From assembly GCA_965242905.1 (NCBI GenBank), contig CBDETM010000002.1:620001-684000 (forward strand): a DNA stretch of 64,000 nt, written 5' to 3'. The notes beneath the pieces were generated by a model. That model searched no databases, was not told the DNA's origin, and was given only the letters and a program-made list of their open reading frames with translations. The stretch is from Bin5 sp965242905. Lineage in GTDB: Bacteria > Chloroflexota > Anaerolineae > Caldilineales > Caldilineaceae. Below are positions 36,993 to 44,658 of this stretch, piece by piece (the first letter of the stretch is position 1; each line of letters opens with the position of its first letter). A program made the translations under genes and the position numbers.

Positions 36993-37020
36993 ATTATAGG
37001 GAAGTTTGGATGGATGTCAA
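36993..37020 (-). promoter_or_regulatory. Consensus sigma-70 promoter of the Opp-type operon
   Basis: On the minus strand the -35 is a perfect TTGACA (37020-37015) and the -10 a perfect TATAAT (36998-36993), with a 16-base spacer. It points to the propeller gene with a leader of about 70 bases. It should drive the co-directional run propeller, OppB, OppC, OppD, OppF, binding protein and perhaps the aminotransferase. Confidence 0.75.
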
Positions 37021-37196
37021 ACGCGCGGTGGAGTGTGGGGCATCTCGTCTGCCGGCATGGCAGGACAAGGGAAGCCTTCGCACTTCCTGTTCCGGAGGCG
37101 TGTTCTTGAAGTCGACGGGCATTTTCGCGCGGCCGAAATGGAAGACGGGCAGTTTGCGTAAATTTCTTCTGAAGGATGGGGCGTTATCTGTTCACT

Positions 37197-38009
37197 TCAG
37201 AACGTCATTCTCGGCAGATCAGCGCCGATGGCGGTGTTTGTAATGAGATCGTGCGCCCTGCCCGTGCAGTTGCAGTGAACATAGACGCAGCCGTCGATGA
37301 CGATCTTCAGATTTTCCGGGTACTTGATGGCCCAGTCGGTATCTCCTGGGCCCATCTGCCTGCCCCGGTACTGGCGATAGAACACGACGCGCCCACCTTC
37401 TTCAATGAAAGCTTCGGCCAACTCCTGGCGTTCGCTCGGGGGTGACCCAAGGGTGTCCCAGACGCGCAGGCAGTGGAACGTCCGGGCGCCGATGGTAACG
37501 TCGTAAGTTCCGACGCCTATGCCCTGCCCGCGGCTCGTGCGAAATGAGCCATCAGGCTGGCGCCGGTAGCGGCCGTCGTCACAGATCTTGCGATTCGCAC
37601 CACGGCCCCAGTCTGCTTCAAACCATTTGTCTTTGAAGGTTCGCAGCACTTTTCTGTCGTCCATTTGCTGAACAACGCCCAGCCATCTCGTCTCCTTTTC
37701 GTCGAGCCTTGCATAGAAGAGGCTTGGACTGCCGGGCACATCCCAGTCTTCGCGTATCGCTCGTTCCCGCACGGCGATCTCGACGCAGTCCAGGTTATGA
37801 ATTCTGGCGAGGCTGGTTGCGGACATTTCTGTCACCGCGCTCAATTCAAGTGTATCGGCCTCGTAGGCGGCTTTCATCGAATGGTGCCCGAGGGAGGGTA
37901 CGATGGGCCACCATTGCAGTTGGGGGAGATCGAGGTGCGATATTTTTTTGTCGCTCTCTGCAATGGATATGGGGGGTCTGGTCGTTGGGAAAGGGTGGTT
38001 GAATGACAT
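37197..38009 (-). CDS. Protein of unknown function
   Basis: 270 residues from ATG 38009; the longer open frame upstream is Pro/Arg-rich without domain character. I do not recognise a named family with confidence. The C-terminal half (TYDVTIGARTFHCLRVWDT, then AFIEEGGRVVFYRQYRG) is a beta-rich segment of the kind found in uncharacterised cytosolic proteins of Paenibacillus-like and Chloroflexi genomes. No signal peptide, membrane helix or catalytic motif is visible. It stands alone, divergent from the permease pair at 38677 and upstream of the Opp-type operon. Confidence 0.7.
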   Translation of the reverse strand: MSFNHPFPTTRPPISIAESDKKISHLDLPQLQWWPIVPSLGHHSMKAAYEADTLELSAVTEMSATSLARIHNLDCVEIAVRERAIREDWDVPGSPSLFYARLDEKETRWLGVVQQMDDRKVLRTFKDKWFEADWGRGANRKICDDGRYRRQPDGSFRTSRGQGIGVGTYDVTIGARTFHCLRVWDTLGSPPSERQELAEAFIEEGGRVVFYRQYRGRQMGPGDTDWAIKYPENLKIVIDGCVYVHCNCTGRAHDLITNTAIGADLPRMTF

Positions 38010-38383
38010 TGCGATGTCCACATTACGGTGAGCCTCATGTATCTGCGGCGGCGACAGCCCGGCCCGTAACAGTGTTTCAGCTTTGAGAAAGCGGCTTCCT
38101 CGGGGGCCAAGCGCAGCAGGCGTATAGCTTTGCACACGTGGACAGTTCCAGCCAAACCATTCAGGCCGCGTTTTCGTGTGCGTCCCAGTTTTGGAGCGAA
38201 GAGGGTCAGGCGGGGAATGCGCTGCGGCGGTGGGCGATATTGTGATCCGGTTGTTCGAGGGGCACAGGGCAGGCACAAGGCCGGCATTTACGGGGATCTA
38301 ATGGGACTGGCGGGACGTGGTCTGGCTAGGCACTTTCAATTAGGCACCCGTTTCCAATGACGACACCCGGTCGACGAGGCATG

Positions 38384-38454
38384 TTGTAGGAGAGGGGGCG
38401 TTGCGGGGGCGGAGCCCCCGCACAAGGGAGGGCCGAATAGGCCCGACCGCCCAG
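38384..38454 (+). repeat. Interspersed GC-rich repeat, copy B (3' part only)
   Basis: About 71 bases nearly identical to the last part of copies A and C, including the hairpin GCGGGGGC-GGA-GCCCCCGC and the GACCGCCCA end. The first 240 bases of the longer copies are absent. It lies in the divergent 38010-38676 gap, 222 bases before the permease start and in the same orientation as it. Apart from this copy and a promoter at 38590, I see nothing in the gap. Confidence 0.8.
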
Positions 38455-38589
38455 AAAAGCATATCCAATGGTCAGAGGCGGCGCTTCTTCTGACTCAGGG
38501 TCGTTAGCGGATTAGACTGGGTTGGTCGCTTGAGAAAGAGTCAGAGACTGTACCCCTATATTGGGATGCACCCGGCTTCCGGAATTCGT

Positions 38590-38619
38590 TTGCTTTTCCT
38601 GCTTCACAGCGTATATAAT
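38590..38619 (+). promoter_or_regulatory. Candidate promoter of the orphan permease pair
   Basis: TTGCTT (38590-38595), an 18-base spacer and a perfect TATAAT (38614-38619) precede the permease ATG at 38677 by about 60 bases. The -10 is strong and the -35 weak. Confidence 0.5.
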
Positions 38620-38676
38620 GCCAACCGCCCCGCGCACTGCAAGCTCGTCGGAAGGACACTCAGAGTCGGCAACGGA

Positions 38677-39666
38677 ATGCTCGCGTTCATCGTTCGCAGA
38701 ATCCTGCTCCTGATACCGACGCTTTTCTTCATCACCATTGTAACTTTTCTGGTGATTGAGTTGCCCCCGGGCGACTATCTCGACGCGTACGCAGCCAACC
38801 TGGCGGCAGGCGGCGACCCCGTCGACCAGGAGCGGCTCGAGGCGCTACGCAAGCAGTTCGGCCTCGATAAACCAGTCCCGTTGCGCTATCTGCAGTGGGT
38901 GACGAACATATTGCGGGGCAATTTCGGCTTTTCGTTTGAATGGAACGTACCGGTTGAGGCGCTGATCTGGGAAAGGCTGGCGCTGACCTTCTTCATCAGT
39001 CTGTCCACGATACTTTTTACATGGGTCGTGGGTTTTTTGATCGGCGTCTATTCGGCGGTCAACCAGTATTCGATTGGCGACTACATCTTCACTACGCTGG
39101 GCTTTATCGGCCTGGGGCTACCCAATTTCCTGATAGCGCTGGTGATCATGTGGTACGCGTTCGACCAGTTCGGCCTGCGATTGAGCGGCCTTTTTTCTCA
39201 GGAGTATCGGGGCGCGCCGTGGAGCCTGGCCAAGTTTCTGGACATGCTCACCCATTTGTGGCTGCCTTTGCTCATCCTGGGAACAGCTGGCACGGCCGAA
39301 ATGATCCGGACAATGCGCGCCAATTTGCTGGACGAGCTTAACAAGCCGTATGTGGAAACGGCGCGCGCCAAGGGGTTGAAAGAGCAGGTGCTGGTTCGGA
39401 AATATCCGGTGCGGGTTGCGCTCAATCCTTTCGTAAGTACGGTCGGCTGGACGCTGCCAAATTTGATTTCGGGCGCCACGATTGTCTCGGTCGTGCTGAG
39501 TTTGCCCACCACCGGGCCGATGCTGCTGGGGGCGCTGATGACGCAGGACATGTATTTGGCGGCCAGCTTTTTGCTGATGTTGAGCGTGCTGACGGTGGTG
39601 GGCACATTGATATCGGACCTTCTGCTGGCCGTTCTCGACCCTCGAATCCGAATGGAAGCACAGTGA
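38677..39666 (+). CDS. Opp/Dpp-type ABC permease (OppB-like), orphan pair
   Basis: 329 residues from ATG 38677; the frame is open to 38530 but the family N-terminus starts at MLAFIVRRILLLIPTLF. Six membrane helices, the outside RLEALRKQFGLDKP segment and the EAA loop (ELNKPYVETARAKGLKEQVLV) are present. It is clearly paralogous to 34931-35917. No binding-protein or ATPase gene adjoins it, so this channel must borrow those parts, perhaps from the complete system 3 kb away. Confidence 0.92.
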   Translation: MLAFIVRRILLLIPTLFFITIVTFLVIELPPGDYLDAYAANLAAGGDPVDQERLEALRKQFGLDKPVPLRYLQWVTNILRGNFGFSFEWNVPVEALIWERLALTFFISLSTILFTWVVGFLIGVYSAVNQYSIGDYIFTTLGFIGLGLPNFLIALVIMWYAFDQFGLRLSGLFSQEYRGAPWSLAKFLDMLTHLWLPLLILGTAGTAEMIRTMRANLLDELNKPYVETARAKGLKEQVLVRKYPVRVALNPFVSTVGWTLPNLISGATIVSVVLSLPTTGPMLLGALMTQDMYLAASFLLMLSVLTVVGTLISDLLLAVLDPRIRMEAQ

Positions 39667-39719
39667 GCTGGGTGGTTGACGCCAGAGCCTCTTAGCCGGT
39701 ACCGGCGCGGGGAGAAGCC

Positions 39720-40883
39720 ATGACGCAGGAAACTGCTGAAAGGCCCGAATCGACTCATCTGGATGACGCGGCGTTTGACGAAGTTCCGAGCGAGCGGGAA
39801 AGGGTCTTTGTCGCAACGCCGGGACAGTTGATGTGGTGGCGCTTTCGCCGGCACAAGATGGCGTTGTTGAGTAGTGTCGTGCTGATTCTGCTCTATCTGG
39901 CGGCTCTGACCTGGGAGTTTCTGGCGCCATACGACCCGCTGCGCCACGACGTGCAGTCGGCCTATGCGCCGCCGCAGAGGCTACAGTTTTTCGATGAAGA
40001 GGGGTTTCATTTTCCTCCGTTTGTGTACGGCTTGAAAAGTGGGCGCGATCCTGAGACATTCCGCAAGATCTTTGAAGTGGACGAGTCGGTCAAGCATCCG
40101 ATCAAGTTCATGGTGCACGGCGATCCGTACAAGTTCTGGGGCGTGATGGAGACCGATCTGCATCTGTTCGGGCTGGAAAGCAACGAGGGCACGGTATTCC
40201 TTTTGGGCGCGGACCGGTTGGGGCGGGACGTGCTGTCGCGTTTGCTGGCGGCGACGCGGATATCGGTCTCGATTGGGCTGGTGGGCGTGATTCTCAGCTT
40301 TGTGCTGGGCGTTCTGATCGGTGGAATCTCGGGATACTACGGCGGTACTGCCGACATATTGATACAGCGAATCATCGAGTTCATTCGGGCGATGCCCAGC
40401 ATACCGCTGTGGCTGGCGCTGAGCGCGGCGATTCCCAAGGACTGGCCGGTGACGAGGGTCTATTTTGCCATTACGATAATTCTCTCCTTGATTGGCTGGA
40501 CCGGTCTGGCTCGGGTGGTGCGCGGGCGCTTTCTGTCGTTGCGGGAGGAGGACTTTGTGCAGGCGGCCCGCTTCGCGGGCGCGTCGGAAGGACGCATCAT
40601 CATTCGCCACATGACGCCTTCGTTTCTCAGCCATATAATCGCCTCACTGACTCTGGCCGTTCCGGCGATGATTTTGAGCGAGACCAGTCTCAGCTTTTTG
40701 GGCTTGGGCATGCGGCCGCCGGCTCTCAGTTGGGGGGTGCTGCTGCGGGAGGCGCAGAATTTGCAGGCGGTGGTGCTGGCGCCGTGGCTGCTCACCCCTG
40801 GGTTGCTGGTGGTGATCGCGGTGCTGGCCTTCAATTTTGTGGGCGACGGGCTGCGCGATGCAGCCGATCCTTATGCCCGGTAA
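39720..40883 (+). CDS. Opp/Dpp-type ABC permease (OppC-like), orphan pair
   Basis: 387 residues; GGGGAGAAGCC precedes the ATG. It has the same architecture as 33722-34861: soluble N-terminus, first helix, a large outside insert (PPQRLQFFDEEGFHF to ESNEGTVFL), then GADRLGRD and the permease core with its EAA loop (EEDFVQAARFAGASEGRIII). Length and insert place it in the long YejE-like class. It pairs with the OppB-like protein 53 bases upstream. Transport substrate unknown. Confidence 0.92.
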   Translation: MTQETAERPESTHLDDAAFDEVPSERERVFVATPGQLMWWRFRRHKMALLSSVVLILLYLAALTWEFLAPYDPLRHDVQSAYAPPQRLQFFDEEGFHFPPFVYGLKSGRDPETFRKIFEVDESVKHPIKFMVHGDPYKFWGVMETDLHLFGLESNEGTVFLLGADRLGRDVLSRLLAATRISVSIGLVGVILSFVLGVLIGGISGYYGGTADILIQRIIEFIRAMPSIPLWLALSAAIPKDWPVTRVYFAITIILSLIGWTGLARVVRGRFLSLREEDFVQAARFAGASEGRIIIRHMTPSFLSHIIASLTLAVPAMILSETSLSFLGLGMRPPALSWGVLLREAQNLQAVVLAPWLLTPGLLVVIAVLAFNFVGDGLRDAADPYAR

Positions 40884-40960
40884 GAGACGAGGACCGGGAA
40901 GCGGCTCAGGAGAAAGAGATTCCCAACAGGAGATAAACCAGTGAAACAGGACACAGAAGA

Positions 40961-41758
40961 ATGACCGAGATTGTGGTTGACCCTGCCGAGATTGAGTTCT
41001 TCCAGAACAATGGCTACATTCAGTATCACGATTTCTTTTCGCCGGAGGAGATGGCCTCGTTGAGGCAGGCGCTGGACAATGCGGTCGCCAGCGAACGCGA
41101 GCGAATTCGCGGCGCCGAGATGGGGGGGCGCTTTTCCGAAGACTATGAACGCGTCTTCAATCAGATGATCAACTTATGGACCGACTATTGGCAGGCGAAA
41201 GAGATCGCGTTTGACTCGCGTTTGGGTGAGTACGCGCGCCAGTTGAGCCGCTGCCAGCACGTGCGCATCTACCACGACCACGCGATGATCAAGCCGCCGG
41301 GCCAGGAGAGCAAGCAGACGAACTGGCACCAGGACGCCCCCTACTGGCCGATGGACCCGGTCGGCGCGCTGTCGGCCTGGATCGCGGTGGACGACGTGAG
41401 CGTCGAGAACGGCTGCCTGCACTTTGTGCCCGGCACGCACAAGCACGGCAGGCTGGATCCTATCAGCCTGACCGACGAGGACGACAGCGTCGTGGACCGG
41501 TTCAAGGAGCAGGGTTATGAGGTGCCGGAGCCGGTGGCGATGCCGATGCGCGCAGGGGGCTTAACGTTTCACCATGGCTGCACCTTTCACTACGCCGGGC
41601 CCAACCGTACGGACAAGCCGCGGCGGGCCTTCGCCATCATTTACATTCCGGACTATACGCGTTTTACGGGAAGCCATGACGCGGCGGGGGCGGCGGAGGA
41701 GATGGAGGAGGGCGGCCCCTGGGAGCACGCGATTCATCCGATAATCGCCGGACGGTGA
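40961..41758 (+). CDS. Phytanoyl-CoA dioxygenase (PhyH) family oxygenase
   Basis: 265 residues. H123-x-D125 (NWHQDAPYW) and H210 (CTFHYAGPN) form the Fe(II) site, and R222 is positioned for 2-oxoglutarate. ENGCLHFVPGTHKHG is the typical central strand. This is a better match to the small-molecule hydroxylase branch of the family than the protein at 16268-17110. It follows the orphan permease genes by 77 bases, so it may be co-transcribed and act on the imported compound. Confidence 0.9.
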   Translation: MTEIVVDPAEIEFFQNNGYIQYHDFFSPEEMASLRQALDNAVASERERIRGAEMGGRFSEDYERVFNQMINLWTDYWQAKEIAFDSRLGEYARQLSRCQHVRIYHDHAMIKPPGQESKQTNWHQDAPYWPMDPVGALSAWIAVDDVSVENGCLHFVPGTHKHGRLDPISLTDEDDSVVDRFKEQGYEVPEPVAMPMRAGGLTFHHGCTFHYAGPNRTDKPRRAFAIIYIPDYTRFTGSHDAAGAAEEMEEGGPWEHAIHPIIAGR

Positions 41759-41885
41759 CGAACAGGATGGATAGCGTGACCGTGCTCAGAACAGGTGGAC
41801 CGGGAGATTTCTGCAAGGGGAGGCTTCGAGACGCACAGATCTCGCAGACCGAATCGGATCCGTGTGGAGAGGGAAAAAGTGTCTG

Positions 41886-42068
41886 ATGCGTCTATTAGAT
41901 GTCATAGTCGAAAAGCATGAAGACGGCTATGTCGCCTATGCAGTTGGCCTGAAGGGCGCTGTCGTTGGCGAGGGGGATTCTTTCGAAGAGGCAGTTGCCG
42001 ACATCACATCTGCGATTCGGTTTCACATTGAGACCTTCGGAGATGAAGAACCCGAGACGGATGAATAG
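41886..42068 (+). CDS. HicB-like small protein, no HicA partner seen
   Basis: 60 residues from ATG 41886. The pattern of a beta strand, D-G-Y-V-A-Y, then LKGAVVGEGDSFEEAVADITSAI is the partial RNase H-like fold of HicB antitoxins. No DNA-binding tail is present. The HicA toxin usually sits next to it, but I found no HicA-like frame on either side, so this is a solitary HicB-type protein whose role cannot be assumed to be antitoxic. Confidence 0.65.
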   Translation: MRLLDVIVEKHEDGYVAYAVGLKGAVVGEGDSFEEAVADITSAIRFHIETFGDEEPETDE

Positions 42069-42232
42069 TTCTGGAGGCATACATGCGGGCGTGGCCGATG
42101 ACCAGGCGACCTATCATTAAAGGCTCGCGGTAACGGAATGAGAGTGGCCATCTGAAGAAGAAAAGCTCGCGCACAGATTCAGCCATTCCAGTCGAATGCG
42201 TTACTCCGGCTCTCATACATCATTCAACAGAG

Positions 42233-42550
42233 GTAACTGCTGAGCCATGTTTCGTGTGTGTACTGTGTGCGGTCTGTCTGGGGGGAATGTACCGTCAGTA
42301 TTTGTGTAGCGGGCTCTCGATTGTCATGGCGGTGAACGTTGGGGCTATGTGGGCGTTGCCTCGCCTGTCTTGCCAGCGCCGGCACGTACTCGGAATCTGC
42401 CAAGATGCGGGGGGAGGGGGGTGAAGCCCGGCCGCCGCGAGCCGACAACTTCAAATTAGCCACTCACTCGCTACGGCGCGGACAGGAGAGGGGGCGTTGC
42501 GGGGGCGGAGCCCCCGCACAAGGGAGGGCCGACTAGGCCCGACCGCCCAA
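42233..42550 (+). repeat. Interspersed GC-rich repeat, copy C (full length)
   Basis: 318 bases matching copy A along its whole length except for a variable stretch around 42405-42480. The terminal block with GCGGGGGC-GGA-GCCCCCGC is identical. It ends 125 bases before the transaldolase-like start codon, nearly the same distance as copy A from its downstream gene, and in the same orientation. The remaining parts of the 42069-42675 gap show no gene. Confidence 0.85.
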
Positions 42551-42675
42551 AAGCGAGGAGAGAGTAAAGAGGTGTGAGAAGAGAGATGCATCTTTCGCCA
42601 TGCTGAAACATGGGCGCCATTGGGCAAGGACTCAACAGTTACCAACAGAGATTCAATACTAACGAGGAAGAAACA

Positions 42676-43410
42676 ATGCAAGAGAAGGGTCTCGTAAACA
42701 AGACACGTTCCACGGGGCGCGGGCCAACGATCTGGCTGGCCGGGCCGCCGGCGGACCTGGAGGAGTTCATGCCGCTGGGCATCGAGGGCATCGTCACCAA
42801 CACGGTGGTGCTCAATCAGTACGCCAAGCCGTATGGAAGCGTCATCGCGCTGATCGAGGCTTACCTGGCGATGACCGATAAGCCGGTCGTCATGGAGATT
42901 GACGGCCACACGGTTGAGGAGTTGCTGGCGGTGGGGAAGGTCTTCACCGACATGTCGCCGCAGATCATTCTCAAGATCCCATGCACGCTCAACGGACTCA
43001 AGGCGTTCAGCATTCTGAGACAGGAGGGGGTCGAGACTTTTTGCACGACGGTGTTCTCGCTGACGCAGGCTGCGGCGGTTGCACAGGCCGGCGTCGACCA
43101 TATTTTGCCGTTCTGCGACCCGGTGCGCGAGATGGGCGGCGACCCGACCAGGCTGATCCGCGAATGCGCGGGCATGTTCAGAGGATGGGACGACCGGCCT
43201 TACATCATGGCGGCGCTTGTACGCTCGGTGGAGACTGCGTACGCGGCCTTCCGCGACGGCGCCGACGAGCTGGTCACCATGTGGACGGTTTACCGCGATA
43301 TGCTGGACCATCCACTGACCGACCACTGGAACAAGGTATTCCTGGACGAGTGGATTGATATGCACAGTAGCGGGCTGCTGGCCGGCGTTCCGGTGGAGGA
43401 GCATAGCTGA
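42676..43410 (+). CDS. Transaldolase-family protein with altered signature
   Basis: 244 residues from ATG 42676, with GAGGAAG upstream; the frame is open to 42610. A small TIM-barrel aldolase of the transaldolase/fructose-6-phosphate aldolase class is indicated by K100 in ILKIPCT, the Schiff-base position, by FCTTVFSLTQAAAVAQAGVDHILPF, and by a late GADELVTMWTVY. The usual TTNPSL motif after strand 1 is replaced by VTNTVVLNQYA. It may cleave or form a C-C bond in a sugar phosphate or related compound. It stands alone after repeat copy C. Confidence 0.75.
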   Translation: MQEKGLVNKTRSTGRGPTIWLAGPPADLEEFMPLGIEGIVTNTVVLNQYAKPYGSVIALIEAYLAMTDKPVVMEIDGHTVEELLAVGKVFTDMSPQIILKIPCTLNGLKAFSILRQEGVETFCTTVFSLTQAAAVAQAGVDHILPFCDPVREMGGDPTRLIRECAGMFRGWDDRPYIMAALVRSVETAYAAFRDGADELVTMWTVYRDMLDHPLTDHWNKVFLDEWIDMHSSGLLAGVPVEEHS

Positions 43411-43436
43411 GCGTGCCGCTGAAAGGAAAGTCACCG

Positions 43437-43464
43437 TTGCGATAAAACTGAATTTCAGTACAAT
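43437..43464 (+). promoter_or_regulatory. Candidate promoter with a palindrome in its spacer
   Basis: TTGCGA (43437-43442), a 16-base spacer and TACAAT (43459-43464) lie about 78 bases before the hydroxylase start. The spacer holds the palindrome ACTGAA-T-TTCAGT (43447-43459), a possible operator between the two promoter boxes. Confidence 0.5.
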
Positions 43465-43542
43465 TGTGCGTGACGACATAAATTGCAGAAGGAAGCTTTC
43501 AAAGAGGGTGGACCCCGGTGACTAGCACAAAGGAGGAGAGTC

Positions 43543-44568
43543 GTGGCAGACATTAGCGCTGAACGAGAAGGCTTGATGGATGGCATGCCGCGCGACGAGC
43601 GCGGGTACTGGCAGCCGGAAGGTCAAAAGTTGCCCAACCCGGTTTTCGCGTGGCCACCGGAGCCGATGAAAGTGGCGAAGTGGCTCTGGAATTACCTGTT
43701 TCCCTGGCATCTGATCTATATGGTCCTGGCGGCGTTGACGGTCATCTACCTACAGCCGGAGATGTCGCGCATGACCACGTTCAAAGCTGACTGGATCGCG
43801 TATATCTTCGTGCGCAACCAGATTATGTTAATCGTATTCGTCAGCGCATGGCACGTGTGGCTGTGGGCGCGCAAGAAGCAGGGGTTCCAGTTCAAGTACA
43901 CGCCGGACTGGATGGCGAAAGGTAAGAAGCAGTTCCTGGGCGGCAATCAGTTGTTCGACAACATTTTCTGGAGTTGTGTCAGCGGCGGCACGATTTGGAC
44001 TGCGTACGAAGTGGTAACGCTGTGGCTATACGCAAATCAGTACATTCCCTATCTGGATCCGCGCGTGCATCCGGTCTGGTTTGTCCTCGTTATGCTGGCG
44101 ATACCGATGTGGAGGCTGTTTCACTTCTACTGGGTACATCGCTTCCTGCACTGGCCGCCGCTCTACAAGGCCGGGCATTATTTGCACCACCGCAACATAA
44201 ATGTCGGTCCGTGGTCAGGGCTGTCGATGCACCCGATCGAGCACATTCTCTACTTCAGCTGTGCTGCGATTCACTGGATCATCCCGTCGCATCCGATTCA
44301 TGTGGTGTTCAACCTGCAGCACGCGGGGCTGACGCCGGCGCAGGGACATGCCGGGTTTGAGGCGGTTATCGTCAACGGAAAGTACAACCTGGCGGGGGCA
44401 TCCTATTTCCACCAGCTGCACCACCGCTACTTCGAGTGCAACTACGGAGAGCCGGACATGCCGTTCGACTACTGGTTCGGTACCAGCCACGACGGCTCGG
44501 AAGAGGCGCACGTGGCGATGCGCGAGAAGCGATTCGCGCGCCATAAGATCCGGACTTCGGCCGCCTAG
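43543..44568 (+). CDS. Sterol desaturase/fatty acid hydroxylase superfamily membrane protein
   Basis: 341 residues from GTG 43543, with AGGAGGAG upstream. Several membrane helices (about 52-72, 90-108, 140-165, 180-198) surround the three histidine clusters of the di-iron superfamily: H199-x3-H203 (HRFLH), H212-x2-HH (HYLHH) and H290-x2-HH (HQLHH). Members hydroxylate or desaturate lipids such as sterols, fatty acids or carotenoids. Nothing else here looks like sterol synthesis, so the substrate is open. It may have its own promoter. Confidence 0.85.
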   Translation: MADISAEREGLMDGMPRDERGYWQPEGQKLPNPVFAWPPEPMKVAKWLWNYLFPWHLIYMVLAALTVIYLQPEMSRMTTFKADWIAYIFVRNQIMLIVFVSAWHVWLWARKKQGFQFKYTPDWMAKGKKQFLGGNQLFDNIFWSCVSGGTIWTAYEVVTLWLYANQYIPYLDPRVHPVWFVLVMLAIPMWRLFHFYWVHRFLHWPPLYKAGHYLHHRNINVGPWSGLSMHPIEHILYFSCAAIHWIIPSHPIHVVFNLQHAGLTPAQGHAGFEAVIVNGKYNLAGASYFHQLHHRYFECNYGEPDMPFDYWFGTSHDGSEEAHVAMREKRFARHKIRTSAA

Positions 44569-44658
44569 TCATTCAGCTGTCAGAGACATTTCCCGAACTG
44601 CCTGCCACCGCAAACCAGCTGGCAAAAGGATCGGGATGCAAAACAGGAGATGCAATCG

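Noticed and set aside
38010..38276. N-terminal extension of the unknown protein to 38276
   Set aside because: The extra 89 residues are Pro/Arg-rich and unstructured; the ATG at 38009 fits better.
42069..42230. Possible HicA toxin next to the HicB-like gene
   Set aside because: No frame on either strand shows the short double-stranded RNA-binding-like HicA pattern; only a 16-codon frame follows.
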